In this document: positions 5,999 through 12,025 of the stretch, piece by piece
Position numbering within the stretch: the stretch's first letter is position 1
How the letters are laid out: each line of letters opens with the position of its first letter
DNA from: Candidatus Poribacteria bacterium
Lineage (GTDB): Bacteria > Poribacteria > WGA-4E > WGA-3G
Length of the DNA stretch: 12,025 nt
Direction of reading: 5' to 3'
Assembly: GCA_009835515.1 (NCBI GenBank)
Contig: VXXH01000341.1
Span: 1-12,025, forward strand
Notes under the pieces: generated by a model
The model's input: the letters and a program-made list of their open reading frames with translations, nothing else
What the model was told of the DNA's origin: nothing
The model's database searches: none
Translations under genes and position numbers: made by a program

Positions 5999-7410
5999 AG
6001 AAAACCCGTGTATATCCGGTGATTTTAGTCTTTGTATTTTGCTTAATACCAATTGTCCAAAACAGAGCATTTTCTGAATTGGAAGAGGGTTTGGGTAAAT
6101 CCTTGAAACAGGATTCTGTAGATGCTTGGGATGCCTACCTCAGTACACTTGAAAGGAACGGACTTGCTGATCCGCATTGGGAGGTTGAGTCGGAGGTTCA
6201 AGAGAAACTAATCGACTATTTCAAAGCAAAAATCGACGCTGGCGTTTCTGATGGGTTAACATCGCTGCCAGAACGCCTGCCGAGTTACGTTCACCGCTTT
6301 CCTGAAGAGATGCTACGGGCAATCAAATCACACGCTGAAAATGTTCTGGCGGCGGATCCTAACAACGGCGCAGCGGCGAAGTTTTTGGCAATTGAAGCGT
6401 TTCACAAAGTAAATACGCGAATTTCTTCTGAAAAGTATCCGCTTTTGGAAAAAACAATGGTGTTAGCACCGAATGATATTGAAATTTGTTTTTTCGCTTA
6501 TGCAGCATGCACACGGCTCGGAGATCAGATGCAGGAAGAAGCACTCGTCGCGCTTGAAAGAATGCTTGAACGGTTAAGGGGCGGTAATCATAAGGTCTCA
6601 TATCTGTGGACGATGCGGCTTTATACCACTGAGGTCGATGCTACACCGGTTCAGAATTACTTGCGGATTAATAAGAGACATCCGGTGGTTAATCGGTGGG
6701 AAGCAGTCCTAAACGCAATTCTTGTGGTATTCGAGAATGAGTTGCTCCAAACTCCTGACTCAGGTGTCTTTAATATAATCGCCCATATTCATGAAGCAAT
6801 GGGAGATATTGAAGCGGCACAAGCAGTTTTCCAGAAGATACAACCGTATTACGAGGAACGGTTGAAACAAAATCCAAACGATAGAACTGCTTTGAGTTCA
6901 TTGGCTAATATCCATGGCAAATTGGGGAACTCTGATTTAGCCCGTGAATATCGAGTGAAAACAGACCCGACTCTTGCTTGGGAAGGGCAGGTGTTACCTG
7001 AGTTTTCGCCGGTTGTTGACTTGGATGGAAAACCTGTTTGGCTTGCAGACTACCGTGGCAAACTTGTCTTGCTTGATTTCTGGGCGACGTGGTGTGGTCC
7101 GTGTATCGCCGAGCTACCGAATATCAAAGAGGTCTACGAGGAATACCATAACAGAGGTTTTGAGGTCATCGGAATCAGTCTTGACAGCGACGAGACCGCG
7201 TTGCGCAAGTTTATCAAAGAAAACCAGTTGCCGTGGCGACAAGTTTTTGATGAGAAGGGATGGGAGAATCCTTTAGTTAAAAAATATGGTGTTCGCGGTA
7301 TTCCTGCACAATTTCTGATTGATCGAGAGGGCAGGGTTATTTCGGTTAAAGCGAGAGGTAAACGCTTAGCAGACCTCATTGAAGCGGAAATAGGAGACAA
7401 CACGGATTGA
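5995..7410 (+). CDS. Secreted TPR-like protein with C-terminal TlpA/ResA thioredoxin domain
   Basis: The start is GTG at 5995, overlapping the Rieske stop (GTGA), with GAGG 7 nt upstream. Residues 1-27 form a signal peptide. Residues about 40-325 are mostly helical, with a TPR-like pair at about 259-322 (AHIHEAMGDIEAAQAVF and LANIHGKLGNSDLA). Residues 332-471 are a redoxin domain: PEFSPVVDLDGK, the active site WCGPC with Cys367 and Cys370, and a probable cis-Pro437 in GIPAQF. The family reduces or exchanges disulfides outside the cytoplasm, for example in cytochrome c maturation. The 471-residue length is well above a plain TlpA (about 150-200) because of the helical N-terminal region, which may bind a client protein. 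It is the last gene of the plus-strand block; its coding end forms the left arm of the terminator hairpin. Confidence 0.88.
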   Translation: MKKTRVYPVILVFVFCLIPIVQNRAFSELEEGLGKSLKQDSVDAWDAYLSTLERNGLADPHWEVESEVQEKLIDYFKAKIDAGVSDGLTSLPERLPSYVHRFPEEMLRAIKSHAENVLAADPNNGAAAKFLAIEAFHKVNTRISSEKYPLLEKTMVLAPNDIEICFFAYAACTRLGDQMQEEALVALERMLERLRGGNHKVSYLWTMRLYTTEVDATPVQNYLRINKRHPVVNRWEAVLNAILVVFENELLQTPDSGVFNIIAHIHEAMGDIEAAQAVFQKIQPYYEERLKQNPNDRTALSSLANIHGKLGNSDLAREYRVKTDPTLAWEGQVLPEFSPVVDLDGKPVWLADYRGKLVLLDFWATWCGPCIAELPNIKEVYEEYHNRGFEVIGISLDSDETALRKFIKENQLPWRQVFDEKGWENPLVKKYGVRGIPAQFLIDREGRVISVKARGKRLADLIEAEIGDNTD

Positions 7411-7425
7411 TGTGTCTCCTATTTC
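7387..7425. terminator. Hairpin between convergent genes, probable bidirectional terminator
   Basis: GAAATAGGAGACA (7387-7399) and TGTCTCCTATTTC (7413-7425) form a perfect 13-bp stem with a 13-nt loop. The left arm lies inside the TlpA-like coding sequence and its TGA stop (7408-7410) is in the loop. The opposing barrel gene ends at 7437, so the same stem can serve both strands. The T-tracts are short (TATTTCTT on +), so termination may be partial. Confidence 0.7.
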
Positions 7426-7436
7426 TTGGGATAGCA

Positions 7437-8918
7437 CTAAAAATCCGTACGGATGCCTACCATGAACGAAGTTTTGTGAATCGGTTCAAACTGTGAGATT
7501 CCGTCGGCTGTTTCGACACGGCGGAACCGGTACTCACGGGTAATAATAGTTTCAACCGGCGGATAAATTGCATAGCCAATCTCTAAACGGAATGCCGACT
7601 TTTCATTGAGATCAAACAGATCTGCGAAGAAATTCGTCTCATCTCCCTCGCCGATGTCACGTTTTGTATAGAGCACCCGTACCCTAAGCCGCGGCACTAA
7701 CCCCGATTCTGACACCACGATATAAAGTTTGGGTGAACTATTGTTATAATCTTCAAATGTCCCAAAGAAGTGGAAGTGTGGTCCTGGCTTCCAGATAAAT
7801 TGCGAAAAGAAACCGCGTATCTGTTCCTGGCTGGTTTCAAATTCCAGAAAATCGGGCATATCCGGCTCGGGTGCAAGCGATTTTGCTGACTCATACGTAT
7901 AATCAAAGACAGAAGGGATATATCCTTCGCCAAGGACGCGGTACTCAAGTTTGAAGATGGCTTTAGTAAAAGTAAGTCCAACACCAACGGCGTTGCCCCA
8001 CGCGAAATCTGTTGTTGCTGAGGCTTCTTCTCCACCTATCGGGGCACTTTCTAATCGTCTTGTGGGTTCCTGCTCAGTCGATTCAGTTTCTAACTGTTCT
8101 TCTTCAGGTTCTTCGGATATATCCTCCGGTTCTTTGGGTAAAGTGTTGAGCACGGCAAAATCATTATAGAGATCAAACCGAAACGTGCTTCTCTCAATAA
8201 TCGGAAATCCTACATCCACACCCAAGGCAGTCAACGGGTCTTCCGCAACCTCTTGCGGATTTGGATTGATATCGGTGAGATAGGTGCCACCAAGTTCAAA
8301 CCGTGTGAGAAAGTTATTATTTTTCGGACGTAGAAACGGTCGATAAAACAGGCGCCCGCCGAAGATCATGGGATTCCCAAGATCATTCATCATCGTTTCA
8401 ACGCCGTATCGGTTATTGGATTTCCTGAGATTTACGCGTAATCCACGCCGGTCGTAATTAGAATAGCCGGACATAATTGAACCGTGTCCAATTGTTAAAT
8501 AATCCAATTCCCCAAGACGGAAGTAAAACGGGTCGTAAGGTTCTGCGTAACTGACGTAACGGATGAGTCTTAGCCATGTGCTTGGACTATCCCAGGACTC
8601 ACCGTCTTCGGCGAGGAATTGCGTACCGGTGTCTGTTGCGTAAGGGTTATAGAGTACAACTAAGTCTAATCCGATCCTGATTTTTCCGAGTGGAATATCG
8701 GGTTGTGCTTGCAGCTGAATATACGGGCTTGTGCCAATGAAAGTCAGACCGCCCCCGTATAACCCACTTGTCAGGAAGTCGGGTTGTTGCAACGCGGTTA
8801 AGCCAGGATCTTCTTCGGCAGGTGTAGGCGTTGGTAGGGTGAGGAATAAAAATAATATCCCAATTGTTGAAGCAAGGACTACCCTTCTATAGTGTGTAAG
8901 AACCGTATCTCTGTTCAT
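7437..8918 (-). CDS. Outer-membrane beta-barrel protein of unknown family
   Basis: The 493-residue product begins with a signal peptide (Arg-Arg, then a hydrophobic core at about 13-29, with a likely cut after PTPA). The rest shows many short amphipathic strands rich in Tyr, Phe and Gly, and the chain ends in Asp-Phe, so an outer-membrane barrel is likely. A segment at about 135-180 (RLGELDYLTIGHG, then RRGLRVNL) seems the best conserved part by eye. Residues about 262-299 form a Glu/Pro/Thr/Ser-rich low-complexity stretch, probably an exposed or periplasmic loop. The ATG overlaps the stop of the ABC ATPase gene (ATGA), with GAAGGA 10 nt upstream, so it is translated with the transporter. I do not recognise the family; it does not look like TolC, which is mostly helical. 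Confidence 0.75.
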   Translation of the reverse strand: MNRDTVLTHYRRVVLASTIGILFLFLTLPTPTPAEEDPGLTALQQPDFLTSGLYGGGLTFIGTSPYIQLQAQPDIPLGKIRIGLDLVVLYNPYATDTGTQFLAEDGESWDSPSTWLRLIRYVSYAEPYDPFYFRLGELDYLTIGHGSIMSGYSNYDRRGLRVNLRKSNNRYGVETMMNDLGNPMIFGGRLFYRPFLRPKNNNFLTRFELGGTYLTDINPNPQEVAEDPLTALGVDVGFPIIERSTFRFDLYNDFAVLNTLPKEPEDISEEPEEEQLETESTEQEPTRRLESAPIGGEEASATTDFAWGNAVGVGLTFTKAIFKLEYRVLGEGYIPSVFDYTYESAKSLAPEPDMPDFLEFETSQEQIRGFFSQFIWKPGPHFHFFGTFEDYNNSSPKLYIVVSESGLVPRLRVRVLYTKRDIGEGDETNFFADLFDLNEKSAFRLEIGYAIYPPVETIITREYRFRRVETADGISQFEPIHKTSFMVGIRTDF

Positions 8919-9589
8919 GTAGTAACAATCCTTCCATCTTTCATCTGGATAACGCGATCGGCATTTTCTTTTAAGCCTTCATGGTGTGTCACAATCGCGA
9001 TAGTAGTTTGGTATTCCCGGCGTAGTTCTTGAATCAAGCTCATCAAGTTGTCGCTTTGGCGACTGTCTAAGTTGGCAGTAGGTTCATCGGCAAAGATGAT
9101 TTTCGGGCGGTTGGCGAGCGCACGTGCAAAAGAGACGCGCTGTTTTTCGCCACCCGATAGCTGGGCAGGACGATGGTGAAGTCTATCGGCTAAACCGACT
9201 TGTGTGAGGAGTTCCGTCGCACGGCTTTCGGCTTCATCGGTTTTTGTGCTGGCGATGTCCATAGCGACCATGACGTTTTCAAGGGCGGTGAGGTAGGGTA
9301 ATAGATGAAACAGTTGAAAAACAAATCCGATCTTCTCGCGGCGGATGACGCTCAGGTCTTCGGACACCGGATCAATCGGTTCGCCATCAATTCGGAGTTC
9401 CCCATCGTCTGGCGTTAAGATGCAACCGAGGAGACTGATGAGTGTCGTCTTCCCGCATCCGCTGTCCCCCATAATCATTACCAATTCGCTCTCTTCAATT
9501 CGAACATCGATTGCGTCAACAGCGAGAACAGTTGCGTCGCCTGTGCCAAAGCGTTTGGTTAAACCAGTACCTTCTACTATGGCTGCCAT
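8915..9589 (-). CDS. LolD/MacB-like ABC transporter ATPase
   Basis: The 224-residue protein is a complete nucleotide-binding subunit: Walker A GDSGCGKT at 41-48, Q-loop Gln92, signature LSGGEKQ at 144-150, Walker B IIFADEP at 164-170 followed by the TANLD D-loop, and switch His202 in THHEG. The ENVMVAM segment and overall length are typical of the MacB/LolD/FtsE group that drives mechanotransmission across the inner membrane instead of plain substrate passage. Cys in place of the usual Ser in the Walker A loop is a small variation. The ATG directly abuts the permease stop codon (TAGATG), with a G-rich run about 8 nt upstream, and the gene overlaps the barrel gene by 4 nt. The substrate cannot be told from sequence. 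Confidence 0.92.
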   Translation of the reverse strand: MAAIVEGTGLTKRFGTGDATVLAVDAIDVRIEESELVMIMGDSGCGKTTLISLLGCILTPDDGELRIDGEPIDPVSEDLSVIRREKIGFVFQLFHLLPYLTALENVMVAMDIASTKTDEAESRATELLTQVGLADRLHHRPAQLSGGEKQRVSFARALANRPKIIFADEPTANLDSRQSDNLMSLIQELRREYQTTIAIVTHHEGLKENADRVIQMKDGRIVTT

Positions 9590-10720
9590 CTATATTTCCC
9601 CCCGGAACGCTATCATCGGATCTACTGTAATTGCTTTGCGCGCTGCCAAATAACCGCTACCACAACAGACAACGAAACTGATACACGCAACGATAACCGA
9701 TTCAACGAGATGGATCGCAACGAAGATAGGTGCCGCCGCCGCAAAGATGTAAGCCAAAATAAGCCCAAGTACCACACCAACACCAGAGATCAAAACGACC
9801 TGTTTCAGCAATAGTCCCATCACATAACTGTTTGCGGCACCGATAGCCTTTAAGACCCCGATTTCCTGCGTCTTTTCAAGCATTGTCACATAAGTAATCA
9901 TGCCGACGAGAATACCGGCTGCTAACCACAACATCACTCGTAGGAATTGCACCGCCTTCATCGGCTCGTCAACATAGTAGGCAATAATGTCCCCGAGTGT
10001 CTGTTTTAAGGTGCGCGCCTCAATAGTTTCTAAAGCGTCTAAACCGGCAGCAGCCTGCACAGGTTGCTCATTTTCGCTGGTTTTGGCAATCATCATATTG
10101 ACATGTGGCGTGTTGCCGAGTAGAATCTTCTGGGCAATGCGGACATCCATAAAGAGCAACGGCGTATCTAAAACAAACATCAGGCTTTTCGCTTTCCCGA
10201 CGACCCGTACCTTTTCGTTGCCAAGGGTAATCTGCTCTCCGATTTCCAATCCCATCTTTTCGTCAACAACCACCTCATACGGGACCGGGTCTTCCGGTCT
10301 GTAGTCCTCAAAATTGCTTGGGGTAAACATTTTTCCGTCAACAACACTCTTGGGGCCGCCAAGTTGCCCTAATTTATAGCCGACGACAATAGCCTTAGTG
10401 GATTTTCCACGGACGGTTGGACGTGCTTGCGCAAAAACCAAGGGAGATGCTGAATCCGGGGTTAAACCTTGTGCCGAATTCAGAAATGCCATGTATTCCT
10501 CAACGACCATAGAGAACCCAATAAACGCGCCACCAGAACCTTCAGCAGAAATCCAGACATCCGCACCGGTGGATTCGACATACTGCCGCGCTTGGATACG
10601 CATCCCGTTCATGATACCACCTAACAGCAAAATCAGCGAAACCAGCACGGTGATGCCGAGTGCCGTTAGCACTACTCTTGCTTGACGATAACGCATGTCT
10701 TTAAGGAATAAGGTCTTCAT
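9590..10720 (-). CDS. FtsX/MacB-type ABC transporter permease
   Basis: The 376-residue protein has the FtsX-family layout: one membrane helix at about 16-37, a periplasmic region of about 220 residues with an MacB-PCD-like character, then three helices at about 262-280, 303-330 and 340-358. The cytoplasmic segment EKTQEIGVLKAIGA at about 282-295 is the coupling helix typical of this family. The C-terminus VDPMIAFRGE also fits. Such permeases work as dimers with a MacB/LolD-type ATPase, here encoded immediately downstream. Length and topology resemble DevC or LolC/E-like proteins. No DevB/MacA-type adaptor gene is adjacent. The ATG at 10720 lacks a good ribosome binding site, so expression may be modest or the true start may differ slightly. 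Confidence 0.9.
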   Translation of the reverse strand: MKTLFLKDMRYRQARVVLTALGITVLVSLILLLGGIMNGMRIQARQYVESTGADVWISAEGSGGAFIGFSMVVEEYMAFLNSAQGLTPDSASPLVFAQARPTVRGKSTKAIVVGYKLGQLGGPKSVVDGKMFTPSNFEDYRPEDPVPYEVVVDEKMGLEIGEQITLGNEKVRVVGKAKSLMFVLDTPLLFMDVRIAQKILLGNTPHVNMMIAKTSENEQPVQAAAGLDALETIEARTLKQTLGDIIAYYVDEPMKAVQFLRVMLWLAAGILVGMITYVTMLEKTQEIGVLKAIGAANSYVMGLLLKQVVLISGVGVVLGLILAYIFAAAAPIFVAIHLVESVIVACISFVVCCGSGYLAARKAITVDPMIAFRGEI

Positions 10721-10760
10721 AATCTTTTAACTATTGGGTTTTCGATCGTTTTTTTTGTTG

Positions 10761-10778
10761 TCAAAAAACGGTTTTTGA
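10761..10778. terminator. AT-rich hairpin ahead of the permease gene
   Basis: TCAAAAA and TTTTTGA flank ACGG, a 7-bp stem with a 4-nt loop. It lies in the 106-nt gap between the dioxygenase-like gene and the ABC operon. The stem is nearly all A-T and no strong T-tract follows on the minus strand, so it is a weak terminator candidate or an operator. Confidence 0.3.
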
Positions 10779-10810
10779 TATGCCTGTCCATTGCTTGCTG
10801 CTAATTAAGG

Positions 10811-10830
10811 GTAAAAAATGCCGTTTTTAC
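10811..10830 (-). terminator. AT-rich hairpin across the stop codon of the dioxygenase-like gene
   Basis: GTAAAAA and TTTTTAC form a 7-bp stem around ATGCCG (plus-strand reading). The minus-strand TAA stop (10829-10827) lies inside one arm. It resembles the neighbouring hairpin at 10761-10778 in layout; either could slow RNA polymerase after the dioxygenase-like gene. Confidence 0.3.
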
Positions 10831-11723
10831 AACGCGGCAAGCCTTTCGGGCATTGTCTGCCGTTTGCGGCGATGCAATTTAACGTGTTCCAGATACGCAT
10901 CCTCATCCGCCTCAACCCCTGTCTCGCGTTCAAGGAAGAGCGGAAAATCAGACGCGGGCGGTTTGGCGTTGTGGTACGCGTTGCTATAACTCCGCATAAT
11001 AATACGCTGTTCGCGATTGAGTGTCTCTAACCACTCCGGTGAGGAGTGGAAACGGTCAGCAGGCGTAAGCCATGACGGACAATAGGCAGCGAAGATATTG
11101 TAACGCACCACATCGCTCTCGTTGGGTTCAACGCGATGCCAAATGCTCGAATGCATCACCGTCATTGTGCCTTTACGCGGGCAGACAACCATTTCCCCAG
11201 GAATACTCTCGTGGGTGTCGTAGCCGTCCATGTATTGCTGACGGTGGCTCCCGGGTAGGACAACGAGGTTACCCATCTTTTCTCTCGGCAGATCAGTCAA
11301 CCAGTACCCGATTTTGATTTGCAACGGTAATTTGGGTGAAAAGACACCATAAGGGAGTGCCCGCGCACCATCCGGGTGCCACTGATTATACTGTTTCCCT
11401 CCTGGTGGACGCAGGAAAAACTGGCTTATGTGGAGTTTGAGAAGCTCCCCGAACAGGTCGTACGCATAACCGACATGGCGTTCATGATCAATAAGCCCCG
11501 CGAACACAGGATCTCGTTCGACAATGTTCTGCATGCCGAGATAACCGCCTGGGGTATATTTCGGATTATTAGTGGCGACACGGTCTATCGCGTCAATATA
11601 GGTCTGGATATCTTCATCGGAGATTGCATCCTCAATGAAGATGATGCCGTCTTCGTTAAAGGTTTTCCACTGTTCCGATGTAAATCCAGGCGGCGCAACA
11701 CGATATTTTTCTTTGGTTTCCAT
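10827..11723 (-). CDS. Phytanoyl-CoA dioxygenase (PhyH)-like Fe(II)/2-oxoglutarate oxygenase
   Basis: The 298-residue protein carries the iron-binding triad of the PhyH family: His116 and Asp118 in NQWHPDGA, and a distal His, most likely His196 in SSIWHRVEPN. Arg207 (VVRYNIFAAY) is placed to bind the 2-oxoglutarate carboxylate. GNLVVLPGSHRQ is another family segment. Such enzymes hydroxylate or halogenate small molecules or fatty acyl chains, using 2-oxoglutarate and oxygen; the bacterial members have very varied substrates. No signal peptide, so it is cytoplasmic. The ATG at 11723 has AAAGGAG 7 nt upstream. The gene is upstream of the ABC operon on the same strand but separated by 106 nt with two weak hairpins, so cotranscription is uncertain. 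Substrate not inferable. Confidence 0.88.
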   Translation of the reverse strand: METKEKYRVAPPGFTSEQWKTFNEDGIIFIEDAISDEDIQTYIDAIDRVATNNPKYTPGGYLGMQNIVERDPVFAGLIDHERHVGYAYDLFGELLKLHISQFFLRPPGGKQYNQWHPDGARALPYGVFSPKLPLQIKIGYWLTDLPREKMGNLVVLPGSHRQQYMDGYDTHESIPGEMVVCPRKGTMTVMHSSIWHRVEPNESDVVRYNIFAAYCPSWLTPADRFHSSPEWLETLNREQRIIMRSYSNAYHNAKPPASDFPLFLERETGVEADEDAYLEHVKLHRRKRQTMPERLAAL

Positions 11724-11730
11724 TGGACGA

Positions 11731-11737
11731 CTCCTTT
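11731..11737 (-). promoter_or_regulatory. Ribosome binding site for the PhyH-like gene
   Basis: On the minus strand AAAGGAG stands 7 nt ahead of the ATG at 11723. It settles the start codon. Confidence 0.85.
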
Positions 11738-11744
11738 CGTTTGA

Positions 11745-12025
11745 CGTTAGTTATAAGCAAATTAGGTGCCAGTCTGGATAATACCACGCTGCCTTATCCT
11801 TCGTGAAATGTCCAAAGATAACTGCACAAAATAGGGCAAACGCCGTATCCAATAGCACGAAATGGTGCAATTGGGCAATCGTACGTGCCATTAGAAGGGT
11901 CTGTTGAAACCTGTTTCTTGCTAATCGCGGTATATTCTAAAAAGTTACGGTTATTTTGCAGATTTTCGGTAGATGTTTATGTCAAACTTACATTGATGGT
12001 TAAGCAGTTACACACCGATCGATAC
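11745..12025. other. Non-coding stretch to the window edge
   Basis: Beyond the leader of the PhyH-like gene I see no convincing gene on either strand, no tRNA-like cloverleaf, and no long repeat. The stretch is AT-rich in its right half. It probably holds the promoter region of the PhyH-like gene and possibly that of a gene outside the window. Confidence 0.5.
11778..11786 (-). promoter_or_regulatory. Possible extended -10 element for the PhyH-like gene
   Basis: The minus strand reads TGGTATTAT, which resembles an extended -10 (TGn plus a TATAAT variant), about 55 nt ahead of the start codon. No clear -35 hexamer is visible. Weak evidence. Confidence 0.25.

Noticed and set aside
7697..8035. 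Second minus-strand frame of 112 codons inside the barrel gene
   Set aside because: It overlaps the barrel gene in another frame and has low-complexity, Arg/Ser/Leu-rich content typical of a shadow frame.
10398..10685. Plus-strand open frame opposite the FtsX-type permease
   Set aside because: Antisense to a well-supported gene, no ribosome binding site and no family pattern in the translation.
8915..10720. MacAB-type antibiotic efflux pump
   Set aside because: No MacA adaptor is present and ATPase and permease are separate genes, whereas MacB is a fusion of the two; a specific efflux role is not supported.
11376..11744. Plus-strand open frame of 122 codons opposite the PhyH-like gene
   Set aside because: It is antisense to a gene with intact catalytic motifs and a strong ribosome binding site, and its product shows no recognisable domain.

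Overview
The window looks like a piece of a bacterial chromosome or metagenome-assembled genome from a diderm (Gram-negative-type) organism of moderate GC. Two outer-membrane beta-barrel proteins and several signal peptides support the diderm envelope. A Uma2-family protein, a phytanoyl-CoA dioxygenase-like protein, a lone MalG-type permease and short tandem repeats of the GTTATCA type together recall Candidatus Poribacteria or a similar sponge or marine lineage. That placement is inference from gene content; no rRNA or other marker gene is present.

Left part (about 1-7410, all on +). The window opens inside a DUF481-like outer-membrane barrel gene. A short intergenic region with heptad repeats follows. 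Then comes a secreted YdjY-domain/acylphosphatase fusion, a MocA-like nucleotidyltransferase, a Uma2-family protein with a duplicated N-terminus, a CoxD-like MoxR AAA+ ATPase, a MalG-type ABC permease carrying an insert of about 294 residues, a small Rieske [2Fe-2S] protein, and a secreted TPR-thioredoxin (TlpA/ResA-like) protein. Gaps are mostly 3-40 nt and three junctions overlap or nearly touch, so long cotranscription is plausible, possibly with an internal promoter near 3026. A 13-bp perfect hairpin closes this block and also lies just past the end of the opposing genes.

Right part (about 7437-11723, all on -). Reading leftwards, a phytanoyl-CoA dioxygenase-like Fe(II)/2-oxoglutarate enzyme comes first. 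After a gap of about 106 nt there is a tightly coupled three-gene set: an FtsX/MacB-type ABC permease, its LolD-like ATPase (stop and start codons abut), and a beta-barrel outer-membrane protein (ATGA overlap). This set could be an envelope transport system, but no periplasmic adaptor gene is present. The last 300 bases hold only the leader of the dioxygenase gene and no recognisable gene.

How the genes may work together. MocA-like and CoxD-like proteins both occur in maturation of molybdenum hydroxylases (xanthine dehydrogenase and CO dehydrogenase families), so the left block may hold scattered accessory genes for such an enzyme, but no structural subunit is visible. The MalG-type permease has no MalF, MalK or binding protein beside it and must find partners elsewhere. 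No complete new system is proven here. The best candidates for novelty are the permease insert, the YdjY-acylphosphatase fusion, and the ABC transporter cotranscribed with a barrel protein.
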